A DNA stretch of 64,000 nucleotides. It comes from Nonlabens sp. (lineage in GTDB: Bacteria; Bacteroidota; Bacteroidia; Flavobacteriales; Flavobacteriaceae). The stretch spans positions 62,001 through 126,000 of the forward strand of contig NZ_JAGYKG010000001.1 of assembly GCF_018401815.1 (NCBI RefSeq). The letters are read 5' to 3'. Of the stretch, positions 24,764 through 33,277 are shown piece by piece; within the stretch, counting starts at the first letter, position 1, and each line of letters opens with the position of its first letter. The position numbers and the translations under genes were made by a program. The notes beneath the pieces are model-generated. The model worked only from the letters and a program-made list of their open reading frames with translations, searched no databases and was not told the DNA's origin.

Positions 24764-25837
24764 TTATTCCAGCTTCACTCGTGGGTCCAGCCATACATAG
24801 ATCAAATCTACTAAAACATTAATAAGGATAAATGAAGTCGCAATGATTAGAACAGCTCCTGTAATGACTGGCAAATCTTGGGTATTTAATGCCTCTACTA
24901 TTTCCTTTCCTATACCGTTCCAATTAAAAATATATTCTACAAACACGGCTCCTGCAAGCAAACTTGCAAACCAACCGCTTACGGCAGTAATTACCGGGTT
25001 CAGTGCATTTTTAAACGCATGTCTTTTAATCACTTGTAAGGTAGTGAGTCCTTTTGCATAAGCTGTAGTAATGTATTCTTGCCCCATAACTTCCAGCAGG
25101 CTGTTTCTCATGAGTTGAGAAATAACCGCTAAAGGTCGTATCCCAAGAACTACTGCAGGTAAGATCAAATTGCGCCATTGCAATTGCATTCCTTCTCCAT
25201 AATCATCCATTTCATATAAACTACCACTCATCTTCAAGCCTGTATATTCATGCAACACATAGCCAAAAATAAACGCAAAAATAATAGCGCTAAAAAAACT
25301 AGGAATACTCATTCCCATGGTACTTACCAGTTGAATGATTTGATCGATCCAGCTGTTGTTATACAAAGCAGAAACTACTCCTAAAAACAAGCCCAAGACC
25401 AATGCAATACTTATAGCCGCTATGGCTAGAATCAAGGTATTGGGTAAAGTTTCTGCTATAATATAACTTACTTTTTTACCTGTTTTTTGAAAAGATTCTC
25501 TAAGGTAAGGCCATTTGACATAAGTAGCTATTGCCCTTATAGTAAAGAGTTCTATACCCGTGTACTGTCCGTCGTCGTAAGTAAAATGAGCAGCCTCTTC
25601 ACTGTGAAATGATATAGGTGATAAATCATTGAGAAAATACAAATACTGAGTTCCTACACTTTGGTCTAATCCGTATTTTGCTCTGACATTTGCCAGTTGC
25701 TCTTCCGACTCATTTTGCCCGAGCATCATTTGCGCTGGATCTCCTGGCAACAGGTAAAACAACAGGAAGATTATGGTCACCACTCCATATAACGTCAGTA
25801 TCGCATAGCCTATTTTTTTAAGTACATAACTTATCAT
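24764..25837 (-). CDS. ABC transporter permease, DppB/OppB type
   Basis: Inner-membrane permease resembling the first permease of peptide and nickel importers, 357 aa. The N-terminus MISYVLKKIGYAILTLYGVVTIIFLLF and LPGDPAQMMLGQ are typical. The EAA-type loop is YITTAYAKGLTTLQVIKRHAFKNAL. A DppB-specific VEYIFNWNGIGKEIVEAL region and a final VDLIYVWLDPRVKLE close the protein. An inserted loop of about 45 residues follows helix 1. No DppC, ATPase or binding protein is nearby, so partners must be elsewhere. It overlaps the DoxX-type gene by 4 bp, implying translational coupling. Confidence 0.85.
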   Translation of the reverse strand: MISYVLKKIGYAILTLYGVVTIIFLLFYLLPGDPAQMMLGQNESEEQLANVRAKYGLDQSVGTQYLYFLNDLSPISFHSEEAAHFTYDDGQYTGIELFTIRAIATYVKWPYLRESFQKTGKKVSYIIAETLPNTLILAIAAISIALVLGLFLGVVSALYNNSWIDQIIQLVSTMGMSIPSFFSAIIFAFIFGYVLHEYTGLKMSGSLYEMDDYGEGMQLQWRNLILPAVVLGIRPLAVISQLMRNSLLEVMGQEYITTAYAKGLTTLQVIKRHAFKNALNPVITAVSGWFASLLAGAVFVEYIFNWNGIGKEIVEALNTQDLPVITGAVLIIATSFILINVLVDLIYVWLDPRVKLE

Positions 25838-26925
25838 AAAGCCAGTTGCTCCAAATCATTCCAATGAGACTTGGCGGTAATCACTCCTTTTTTAATGATC
25901 ATAATAGATGGTGTAGAACGTACAGCAGTTTTGATTTGAGTCCCATCTGTGGTGTAAAATGGGATCTCCACATTATTGACCTCTAGTAAAGGTTGCAATT
26001 GATCCATAGGATTTGCACTCAGCCCTATCACTTCGTAACCGGCTTTCTGTGCTCGTTGTATAAAGGCAGCTATCTTTTGCATACCTTCTTCTTCAGCTTT
26101 GGTCATATCGTAAATCATGACAAAGGCTACTTTTTCTTTATCTAAGATTTCTGGAGTGAAGTCTTCGCCATCTTTTTCTATAGAAAAGTCATGAATTTTA
26201 GGAAGAGCTGCCTCTTGAATGATACGTGTCTCCACTTTGTCATAAGCTGGTCGACCTTCTGGCGGCAAACCTTCTGTAGTGATTATTTCCTCTTTTCCAT
26301 CGACTGTATAATACCAGTCATACCCATAAATAGCTGGCTGACTAGGGTCTTCCTTCATTGCCTCTTCTATATCGGTTCCAATTTTATAGGCTCTAAAATC
26401 TAGAATAGGTAGGTGCATCAACACGTAATAGGCAATAATAAAACAGATGATAGTGGCTACGAGAATGATAATAGAGGATGTGGCTTTCGCGAAAGTGGAA
26501 CCTATTTTATCCCTATTAAAAAACAACACCAATATCATTACTAATAGCACGATGTCTTTGTAAAAAGATTGCCAAGGTGTTAGCGGAATAGCGTCACCAA
26601 AACAACCGCAATCCGTCACTTTATCAAAATATGCGGAATAGAACGTTAGAAATGTAAAGAAAACAATCATGAACAATATGGACCAGATGGTAAACTTTTT
26701 CTGAAAACCAAGGAGAAGCATCATCCCTAATACCACTTCAAAAATCACTACAAAAATAGCCATAGGAAGCGCAAACGGCTGTAAAAACTCCAGTCCTAAA
26801 ACAGCGGCACTGAAATATTCATCCAGTTTATAAGAGAACCCTAACGGATCATTTAATTTAATTAAACCACTAAATATGAATAATATACCGACAAACCAAC
26901 GGCAAAAACCTACTAATCCTTTCAT
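25834..26925 (-). CDS. BT_3928-type DoxX/MauE membrane protein with thioredoxin-like end
   Basis: 363 aa. The first 150 residues hold four DoxX/MauE-like membrane segments, starting FCRWFVGILFIFSGLIKLNDP, with a conserved TDCGCFGDAIPLTPW loop. A further span lies near 150-170. The C-terminal part (about 245-360) looks like a thioredoxin fold (FVMIYDMTKAEEEG...YEVIGLSAN...RSTPSIMIIKKG), with the cis-Pro present but no CxxC. Relatives in Bacteroidota are of unknown function; a redox or quinone-linked role is suggested by the MauE kinship. The palindrome variant at 26483 is read as TFAKATSS in the fifth span. Confidence 0.78.
   Translation of the reverse strand: MKGLVGFCRWFVGILFIFSGLIKLNDPLGFSYKLDEYFSAAVLGLEFLQPFALPMAIFVVIFEVVLGMMLLLGFQKKFTIWSILFMIVFFTFLTFYSAYFDKVTDCGCFGDAIPLTPWQSFYKDIVLLVMILVLFFNRDKIGSTFAKATSSIIILVATIICFIIAYYVLMHLPILDFRAYKIGTDIEEAMKEDPSQPAIYGYDWYYTVDGKEEIITTEGLPPEGRPAYDKVETRIIQEAALPKIHDFSIEKDGEDFTPEILDKEKVAFVMIYDMTKAEEEGMQKIAAFIQRAQKAGYEVIGLSANPMDQLQPLLEVNNVEIPFYTTDGTQIKTAVRSTPSIMIIKKGVITAKSHWNDLEQLAL
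26483..26496. repeat. Palindrome copy 7 (one mismatch)
   Basis: GCTTTCGCGAAAGT, one base from the core; read as FAKA in the DoxX-type gene. Confidence 0.8.
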
Positions 26926-26981
26926 GCTTTTTTATTTAAAAGGTAAATATAAGAATTAGACGCGAATATGTTAGTCTTTGA

Positions 26982-27037
26982 GATGAGGGATGAGGGATGA
27001 GGGATGAGGGATGAGGGATGAGGGATGAGGGATGAGG
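26982..27037. repeat. Heptamer tandem array (GATGAGG)8
   Basis: Eight perfect copies of the 7-mer GATGAGG, 56 bp, intergenic, 57 bp upstream of the DoxX-type start codon. Confidence 0.95.
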
Positions 27038-27274
27038 GAAAATTATTTTTTACAGCTTCTTGACCTGATCTTACTGCGCCAACTTGTGAACATTTTTTGA
27101 CAGGATCTCTTTGAGGAAATTATTTTACTTAAGAATTTGCGGTCGCTACAACCTATATTGCTCTTTAATAAAGAATAAGATCTTCCAATTTAAAGTGATC
27201 ATTACTTTAGGTTTAACAAAGACACCCCCCTTTTTCTCTCGGCTAAAGGCTTTGAGTTCTATAGTTATCCCACT

Positions 27275-27293
27275 CCACATACCACATACCACA
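27275..27293. repeat. Short CCACATA heptamer array
   Basis: CCACATA-CCACATA-CCACA, 2.7 copies with a 7-bp period. Confidence 0.7.
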
Positions 27294-27300
27294 AAATAAG

Positions 27301-27340
27301 AAAAGCTCCATCCTCAACTAGAGAACAGCGCTTTTTTAAA
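27301..27340 (-). terminator. Possible terminator of the prolyl isomerase gene
   Basis: On the minus strand, AAAGC...GCTTT closes an interrupted stem with an inner TTCTC/GAGGA pairing and is followed by TTCTTATTTT, starting about 20 bases after the stop at 27359. Confidence 0.4.
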
Positions 27341-27358
27341 AAGATATCGGAGTACTTA

Positions 27359-28291
27359 TTACTTTACAGCAACCAGTTCTACATCAAACACTAAGGTAGC
27401 ATCTGGTGGAATAACACCACCTGCACCAGCACTTCCATAAGCCATGTGAGATGGAATCACGAAACGGGCTTTGTCTCCTACTTTTAAAAGTTGGATCCCT
27501 TCATCCCATCCTGCGATGACTTGCCCCATTCCTAAAGCAAAATCTATAGGCTGCTTGCGGTCATAACTAGAGTCAAACACTTTACCGTTAGGAAGCATTC
27601 CTTTATAATGAACACTAACTGTTTTTCCTTTTTCCGCTTGTAGACCATCACCTTGATTGATGATTTTATAACGCAAACCACTTTCTGTTTTATCAAAACC
27701 CATAGCGATCTCATCCATCTCTTGGTCTGCTTGTTTTCTAGCTTGCTCTTCGCGTTTTTTCCCAGCTCCTTCAAACTGACGGAATTCTTCTACCGCGTTA
27801 AATGCTTTTGCTGTATTACCTTCTCTTAAAATGCTCACTTTAATAATTTCATCACCTTGAGCAATGCTGTCTATAACGTTTTGTCCTTCTATTACGTTGC
27901 CAAAAACCGTGTGCTTGTCATCTAACCATGGTGTTGGTATATGAGTAATAAAAAACTGAGAACCATTTGTTGCAGGTCCTGCATTTGCCATACTTAATAC
28001 TCCAGGTGCATCATGACGTAATTCTGGATGGAACTCATCATCAAAGTTATAACCAGGTCCGCCAGAACCAGTTCCTTGTGGGTCTCCACCTTGCACCATA
28101 AAATCTGGGATTACTCGGTGAAATTTTAATCCATCGTAATAAGGGATTCCTTGTTCTTTGGCTTTGTTCTCTAAGTTCCCTTCAGCGAGAGCAACAAAAT
28201 TACCTACTGTTCCAGGTGTTTTATCGTAATGTAGTTGTACTAGGATTTCTCCTTTAGTAGTGTCCAATTTTGCGTAAATTCCTTCTTGCAT
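27359..28291 (-). CDS. Dual-family peptidyl-prolyl isomerase (cyclophilin-FKBP fusion)
   Basis: 310 aa protein with two different prolyl isomerase domains. Residues 1-155 are a cyclophilin: [22 protein letters not shown] carries the catalytic Arg, and [23 protein letters not shown] follows. A charged helical linker ([17 protein letters not shown]) joins it to an FKBP domain (about 205-310) with [33 protein letters not shown] and [20 protein letters not shown]. No signal peptide, so it is cytosolic, presumably a folding catalyst and chaperone. Such cyclophilin-FKBP fusions are known as dual-family immunophilins. A candidate -7 element lies 20 bases upstream. Confidence 0.93.
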   Translation of the reverse strand: MQEGIYAKLDTTKGEILVQLHYDKTPGTVGNFVALAEGNLENKAKEQGIPYYDGLKFHRVIPDFMVQGGDPQGTGSGGPGYNFDDEFHPELRHDAPGVLSMANAGPATNGSQFFITHIPTPWLDDKHTVFGNVIEGQNVIDSIAQGDEIIKVSILREGNTAKAFNAVEEFRQFEGAGKKREEQARKQADQEMDEIAMGFDKTESGLRYKIINQGDGLQAEKGKTVSVHYKGMLPNGKVFDSSYDRKQPIDFALGMGQVIAGWDEGIQLLKVGDKARFVIPSHMAYGSAGAGGVIPPDATLVFDVELVAVK

Positions 28292-28310
28292 TATTATTTT
28301 TTTAAGATCG

Positions 28311-28318
28311 CAAAGATA
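28311..28318 (-). promoter_or_regulatory. Candidate -7 element of the prolyl isomerase gene
   Basis: TATCTTTG on the minus strand, 20 bases before the ATG; fits TAnnTTTG. Confidence 0.5.
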
Positions 28319-28655
28319 ATTCTTTAGAATTCAGTCTTCAGAATGCTTTTATGGTTTTTTTGCTTCTTATTTACAGAGGCCTAATTTTATAATACCTTCC
28401 ATATTTTTTCTGTATTAATCACTTGGCTTCTTCTTTTTTTCTCGCCAAACCTTTTTGTTAGGTAACTGTATTAGAAATTAGGTAGGAACACCAACTGCAT
28501 TTATGTTCGCCAAATTTGAAACAGCACTTTACCCCTTTAACCTTCATTTTTCCTTTAAAAAATAACATCGTTAACTTGATGATAGAAAAAGTCCCAGAAG
28601 GAATCTTCCAATTGGGACTTTTATACGTTATGAAATGTTAAATAGAGTGCAACAC
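28319..28655. other. Intergenic region downstream of recQ
   Basis: No gene seen. It holds the recQ terminator and otherwise AT-rich sequence. Confidence 0.5.
28587..28622 (-). terminator. Terminator of recQ
   Basis: Perfect 10-bp stem AAAAGTCCCA / TGGGACTTTT around an imperfect inner GGAA/TTCC pair, followed on the minus strand by TTTTTCTATC, starting 34 bases after the recQ stop. Confidence 0.8.
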
Positions 28656-30848
28656 TTAATTAGCTACTTCACTAATAAACTTCAACCTATACAGACGCAG
28701 TTCTTCTTCTTCATAATCCCCATCAAATTCTTCTATCGCGGCGTCTATTTTATCCGATTCTGATTCTATAAAATACTCATGGAGTTCTTCTTGCTGTTCT
28801 TCATCCAGTATTTCATCAATCCAATAACCCAGGTTTAATTTGGTGCCACTATAAACGATGCTCTCTAATTCACGGATCAGATTATTCATGTCCATTCCCT
28901 TTGCACTTGCCATGTCGTCAAAGTTGAGCTTGCGGTCTATACTAGTGATGAAGTACAATTTATTTCCAGATTTTGCCCCTGTGCTCTTAATGATTAAATC
29001 ATCTGGCCTTAAGACGTCATTATCTGCTACATATGTAGAGATCAATTCTACAAATGGTTTTCCGTACTTTTTTGCTTTTCCTTCCCCTACTCCATGGATA
29101 TTTGCCATTTCTTCCATAGTGATGGGGTACTTAGTTGCCATATCTTCTAGAGAAGGATCTTGGAATACTACATAGGGTGGCACTTTCTTTTGTAAAGCTA
29201 CTTTTTTGCGTAAATCTTTTAAGAATTTCACTAATTGTACATCTAAAGCACCACCTGTGGAAGCCCCCACGATTTGGTCAGAAGACTCATGGTAGGTGTG
29301 ATCGTCACTCATCATGAATGTCTCTCCCGAAGTGACAAATTCCCGACCTGCATCCAGCACTTTTAGCGTGCCGTAAGTTTCTATATCTTTTTTGATCAAA
29401 CGAGCGACCAATACCTGACGTATCAAGGCCGTCCAAAAGGCTTTTTCTTTATTTTTTCCACTTCCAAAATAGTCGTGTTGATCTAGCTTATGGCTAGAGA
29501 TCATGGCATTATTTTTACCCATCAGGATATTGACAATGTCTTTAGATTTGTAACGTTCACCTGCTGTTTCAATCAATTGAATTAGTTTTTTCACTTCTTC
29601 TACTGCTTGTTTTTGAGGCTTTGGGTTGCGCATATTGTCATCCATATCACCCCCTGCACCAGTGGCTGGATCAAATTGTTCTCCAAAATAATGTAAGATA
29701 TACTGTCTACGGCTCATACTCGTTTCTGAGTACCCTACCATTTCTTGTAAGAGTGCATGACCTATTTCTTGCTCGGCAATAGGTTTTCCAGACATGAATT
29801 TTTCTAATTTTTCAATATCTTTATAAGAGTAATACGCGAGGCAATGTCCTTCTCCACCGTCGCGTCCTGCACGACCGGTTTCTTGATAATAAGATTCGAT
29901 ACTTTTAGGAATATCATGATGAATAACAAAGCGAACATCTGGTTTGTCGATTCCCATACCAAAGGCTATGGTCGCCACCACGACATCTGCATCTTCCATC
30001 AAGAACATATCTTGATGTAATACTCTTGTTTTGGCATCTAGTCCTGCATGGTATGGAACTGCTTTGATTCCATTTACTTGTAACACCTGAGCAAGACCTT
30101 CCACTCGCTTGCGAGACAGACAATATACAATACCAGACTTTCCGTCATTTTGTTTTATAAAACGAGTAATATCAGTATCTACCGTTTCCGTTTTAGGGCG
30201 CACTTCATAAAAAAGATTGGGCCTATTAAAAGAAGCTTTAAAAGTAGTGGCATTAGTAATTTGTAAATTCTTTAGAATATCTTCTTGCACCTTAGGAGTA
30301 GCAGTAGCTGTAAGTCCTATAATGGGAATATTTGACCCTATGCGATCGATGATCTTGCGCAAGTTTCGGTATTCTGGACGGAAATCATGTCCCCATTCAC
30401 TAATACAATGCGCCTCATCTACGGCTAGAAAAGATATTTTTTGTTGTTTTAAAAAATCAACATACTCTTCTTTGGTCAGTGACTCTGGCGCCACATAAAG
30501 CAATTTAGTAATACCGCTTGCAATGTCTTCTTTTACTTGTTGCACGTCTGCTTTAGAAAGAGAGGAGTTGAGCACGTGTGCTACGCCATCGTGATCAGAC
30601 ACGCCGCGTATGGCATCGACTTGATTTTTCATCAATGCAATTAATGGAGAAACAACAATAGCTGTGCCTTCCTGCATCAACGCGGGTAACTGGTAACAAA
30701 GTGACTTACCACCACCCGTAGGCATGATGACAAAACAATCTTCTTTATTAAGTAGTGCTGTGATGACTTTTTTTTGCAATCCTTTAAATTGCCCAAATCC
30801 AAAATATTTCTTTAGATTTTCTTCTAATCCTATTTGCGTATCTGCCAT
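28656..30848 (-). CDS. recQ: ATP-dependent DNA helicase RecQ
   Basis: 3'-5' DNA helicase of recombination and repair, 730 aa. Walker A is TGGGKS at residues 44-49, Walker B/DEAH is AVDEAHCISEWGHDFRPEY, motif III is GLTATATPKVQ, and motif VI is YYQETGRAGRDGGEGHC. The RQC region follows (MSRRQYILHYFGEQF), but the four zinc-binding cysteines of classical RecQ are absent there. An HRDC-like domain is present (YPITMEEMANIHGVGEGKAKKYG), then an acidic C-terminal helical extension. I recall the missing zinc site in other flavobacterial RecQ proteins. It is divergent from kdsD across 85 bp. Confidence 0.92.
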   Translation of the reverse strand: MADTQIGLEENLKKYFGFGQFKGLQKKVITALLNKEDCFVIMPTGGGKSLCYQLPALMQEGTAIVVSPLIALMKNQVDAIRGVSDHDGVAHVLNSSLSKADVQQVKEDIASGITKLLYVAPESLTKEEYVDFLKQQKISFLAVDEAHCISEWGHDFRPEYRNLRKIIDRIGSNIPIIGLTATATPKVQEDILKNLQITNATTFKASFNRPNLFYEVRPKTETVDTDITRFIKQNDGKSGIVYCLSRKRVEGLAQVLQVNGIKAVPYHAGLDAKTRVLHQDMFLMEDADVVVATIAFGMGIDKPDVRFVIHHDIPKSIESYYQETGRAGRDGGEGHCLAYYSYKDIEKLEKFMSGKPIAEQEIGHALLQEMVGYSETSMSRRQYILHYFGEQFDPATGAGGDMDDNMRNPKPQKQAVEEVKKLIQLIETAGERYKSKDIVNILMGKNNAMISSHKLDQHDYFGSGKNKEKAFWTALIRQVLVARLIKKDIETYGTLKVLDAGREFVTSGETFMMSDDHTYHESSDQIVGASTGGALDVQLVKFLKDLRKKVALQKKVPPYVVFQDPSLEDMATKYPITMEEMANIHGVGEGKAKKYGKPFVELISTYVADNDVLRPDDLIIKSTGAKSGNKLYFITSIDRKLNFDDMASAKGMDMNNLIRELESIVYSGTKLNLGYWIDEILDEEQQEELHEYFIESESDKIDAAIEEFDGDYEEEELRLYRLKFISEVAN

Positions 30849-30933
30849 GCGGCTGCTGCGTTTTGTTTATCTTTGTAAGCTAAATTTACGATATAATTTG
30901 TTTATTGCAAATTATAGATAAAACTAATCATTT

Positions 30934-31899
30934 TTGGAAGAAGAAAATAAAGTTTTAGAAGTTGCGAGAAGAACGATTCGCATTGAAGCACAAGCTATTA
31001 CAGATCTTGTGGATGGTATTGATTCCGCTTTCGCGAAAGCGGTACTGCACATACACCACTCCAAAGGCAGGGTAATTATTACAGGAATAGGTAAAAGTGC
31101 GATTATTGCCCAGAAAATAGTAGCTACTATGAACTCTACCGGAACACCTGCGATCTTTATGCATGCAGCCGATGCGATACACGGTGACTTAGGCATCGTA
31201 CAAAGCAATGATGTGGTGATCTGTATTTCAAAAAGCGGGAATACTCCAGAGATTAAAGTACTGGTGCCGTTGATCAAAAATTTCAATAATAAATTGATTG
31301 CTATAACAAGTGAAAGAGATTCCTTTTTAGGAAAAGAAGCAGACTTTGTGATTCATGCAGCGATTAAAGAAGAAGCTTGTCCTAATGGCCTGGCTCCTAC
31401 CACTAGCACTACTGCGCAACTGGTTATAGGGGACGCGCTTGCGGTAAGTTTATTAGAATTAAAAGGCTTTACTGATAAAGATTTTGCAAGGTACCACCCA
31501 GGTGGCGCCCTAGGTAAAAAATTATACTTGCGTGTTCACGACATCAGCGAGAAAAACAACCAGCCAGAAGTACAAGCGACCACCACTTTAAGAGAGGTGA
31601 TTGTGAATATGACAGAAAACATGTTGGGCATGACGGTAGTAACTGAAAATCGTCAAGCTATAGGAATTATTACCGATGGTGATTTAAGACGCATGCTTTC
31701 CAGCGGTAAAAACATCGATGACCTAGTGGCTAGTGATATAATGAGCCCACATCCCAAAACCATTACCACTGATTCTATGGCCGTACTAGCTCGAGAGTTG
31801 ATGGAAGAAAAAAACATCTCTCAATTGATCGCCGTCAATGAAGACGGTTATGCTGGTGTGGTGCATATTCATGATTTAATAAGAGAAGGAATCGTTTAA
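30934..31899 (+). CDS. kdsD: D-arabinose 5-phosphate isomerase (KpsF/GutQ family)
   Basis: Makes arabinose 5-phosphate for Kdo in lipopolysaccharide. 321 aa: an SIS sugar-isomerase domain (about 38-170; GRVIITGIGKSAIIAQKI, STGTPAIFMHAADAIHGDLG, ISKSGNTPEIK) and two CBS domains (about 205-321). No ATG precedes the conserved part; an upstream in-frame TAA lies three codons before TTG 30934, which I take as the start. The palindrome at 31026 is read as DSAFAKAVLHIHHS. tatC follows after 1 bp, and the AhpD-like gene after that, forming a three-gene unit. Confidence 0.9.
   Translation: MEEENKVLEVARRTIRIEAQAITDLVDGIDSAFAKAVLHIHHSKGRVIITGIGKSAIIAQKIVATMNSTGTPAIFMHAADAIHGDLGIVQSNDVVICISKSGNTPEIKVLVPLIKNFNNKLIAITSERDSFLGKEADFVIHAAIKEEACPNGLAPTTSTTAQLVIGDALAVSLLELKGFTDKDFARYHPGGALGKKLYLRVHDISEKNNQPEVQATTTLREVIVNMTENMLGMTVVTENRQAIGIITDGDLRRMLSSGKNIDDLVASDIMSPHPKTITTDSMAVLARELMEEKNISQLIAVNEDGYAGVVHIHDLIREGIV
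31026..31041. repeat. Palindrome copy 8
   Basis: Perfect 16-bp palindrome inside kdsD, read as AFAKA. Confidence 0.9.
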
Positions 31900-31900
31900 C

Positions 31901-32737
31901 ATGGCTCGTAAAAAAGTAGACCCTAATAACATGTCATTCCTAGATCACGTAGAAGAACTGCGCTGGTCATTGATACGTTCTATAGTTGGAATTTTAATCG
32001 GTGCTGTAATTGCAGGGATTTTTACGGATTTTATTTTTGACGTCATCATTTTTGGACCTAAGAGAGGTACGTTTATCACCTATGAATTCTTTTGTGACTT
32101 TGGAAAGTATTTTGGCATTGTCAGTGATTTTTGCAATCCAGATTTTAATTTCAAAGTACAATCTAGAGAGATGTCTGATGAGTTTTCTACTCACATCTGG
32201 ACCTCTATTTTAGTAGGTTTTGTAGTTGCTTTTCCATGGGTTTTGTACCAAGTATGGAGGTTTATATCACCTGGATTAAAAACGACGGAAAAAAAATACA
32301 GCAGCGGTTTTATTATTGTTTGCTCTCTGTTGTTTTTTATAGGAGTGACCTTTGGTTATTTTGTAATTGCTCCTTTATCCGTGCACTTTATGATGACCTA
32401 TAACTTAAGTCCAGAAATATCTACCGAACCTAGTTTATCCAGTTATATAGGATATATCAGAGCTTCTATTTTAGCTTCTGGTTTGCTTTTTGAATTGCCA
32501 GTCATCATTTATTTCTTAACTAAAATAGGTCTTGCTACCCCCGCAGGATTGAGAAAAAACAGGAAGTATGCCTTGGTTATTGTACTGATAGTGGCAGCTG
32601 TTATCACACCACCAGATGTTGCCAGTCAAATAATAGTTGCTATACCTGTGTTAATTTTATACGAAGTGAGTATTTTCATCTCTAAATTTGTGCTTTACCG
32701 ACAAAAAAGAAGAGAAAAGAAATTAGCTACCCCATAA
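31901..32737 (+). CDS. tatC: Sec-independent protein translocase subunit TatC
   Basis: Polytopic inner-membrane receptor for twin-arginine signal peptides, 278 aa. The hallmark N-terminus MSFLDHVEELRWSLIRSIVG is present, and six membrane spans can be drawn. An enlarged periplasmic loop of about 60 residues between spans 1 and 2 contains several aromatic and Cys residues (FFCDFGKYFGIVSDFCNPDF) and is typical of Bacteroidota. FRPGLKTTEKKYS-like LKTTEKKYSSGF and ATPAGLRKNRKYALV segments match the conserved cytoplasmic loops. tatA/B are not in the window. It starts 1 bp after kdsD. Confidence 0.93.
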   Translation: MARKKVDPNNMSFLDHVEELRWSLIRSIVGILIGAVIAGIFTDFIFDVIIFGPKRGTFITYEFFCDFGKYFGIVSDFCNPDFNFKVQSREMSDEFSTHIWTSILVGFVVAFPWVLYQVWRFISPGLKTTEKKYSSGFIIVCSLLFFIGVTFGYFVIAPLSVHFMMTYNLSPEISTEPSLSSYIGYIRASILASGLLFELPVIIYFLTKIGLATPAGLRKNRKYALVIVLIVAAVITPPDVASQIIVAIPVLILYEVSIFISKFVLYRQKRREKKLATP

Positions 32738-32741
32738 TTTT

Positions 32742-33098
32742 ATGAGCAATCCAGTAGAAGAATTCAATGCGTATCGCGCAAAAATGAATGATGCTATTAT
32801 TGAAGACAACAATAAAATCATCAAACGCATCTTTAATATAGATACTAATGCTTTTGCAGCAGGTTTCTTAGATAAGAAAACTAAAGAACTCTTAGGCCTC
32901 GTTGCCAGTACTGTGCTGAGATGTGATGACTGTGTCAAATACCATTTAGAAGCCAGCCATAAAGAAGGTATTTCTAAGGAAGAAGTCGTAGAAGCACTTT
33001 CCATCGCCACATTAGTGGGTGGAACCATTGTAATCCCTCATCTGCGACGTGCTTATGAATACTGGGATGCTATCGAGCAGCACGCTGCCAGTAAATAA
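32742..33098 (+). CDS. Carboxymuconolactone decarboxylase / AhpD-like protein
   Basis: 118 aa all-helical protein. The AhpD-type redox motif C-x2-C-x3-H is intact: Cys61, Cys64 and His68 in LRCDDCVKYHLEAS. It is therefore more likely an alkylhydroperoxidase-like disulfide reductase than a decarboxylase. ATLVGGTIVIPHLRRAYEYW forms the last helix pair. It lies 4 bp after tatC, third in the kdsD-tatC unit. Confidence 0.85.
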   Translation: MSNPVEEFNAYRAKMNDAIIEDNNKIIKRIFNIDTNAFAAGFLDKKTKELLGLVASTVLRCDDCVKYHLEASHKEGISKEEVVEALSIATLVGGTIVIPHLRRAYEYWDAIEQHAASK

Positions 33099-33153
33099 TT
33101 AAGGGAATTTATTAGTAGCTGGAATCTGTTTTCAGTCTCAGTAGGCAGGTTGA

Positions 33154-33174
33154 TTTGCTCGCTGCGCTCGCAAA
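33154..33174. repeat. REP-like inverted repeat
   Basis: TTTGC and GCAAA flank a GCTCGC-TGC-GCTCGC repeat in the 179-bp gap between convergent genes. Similar GC-rich palindromes occur between genes in many Bacteroidota. Confidence 0.5.
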
Positions 33175-33277
33175 TGTTGGTATACCATGACTAACAAGTT
33201 TGCCCCTTTCTTGCTTCCGACTAGAGCCATGCATAATGACTGCCCTGTACTAATCTTGGGGAAGTAAGGACCATAGC

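Larger units (their letters stand above)
26926..27358. other. Repeat-bearing intergenic region
   Basis: No gene supported. It carries an eight-unit heptamer array (26982-27037), a short CCACATA array (27275-27293) and a hairpin just downstream of the prolyl isomerase gene. Confidence 0.6.

Noticed and set aside
26982..27037. CRISPR-like array
   Set aside because: Units are 7 bp and contiguous, without spacers; it is a simple tandem repeat.
27111..27299. 62-aa frame in the repeat-rich gap
   Set aside because: No family, low-complexity end made by the CCACATA repeat, and no promoter.
31901..32737. Frameshift or inserted sequence in tatC because of the long first loop
   Set aside because: The enlarged loop between spans 1 and 2 is normal for Bacteroidota TatC, and the frame is open throughout.
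33099..33277. tRNA or small RNA in the gap with a GC-rich hairpin
   Set aside because: No cloverleaf or T-loop sequence; the hairpin is a short REP-like palindrome.
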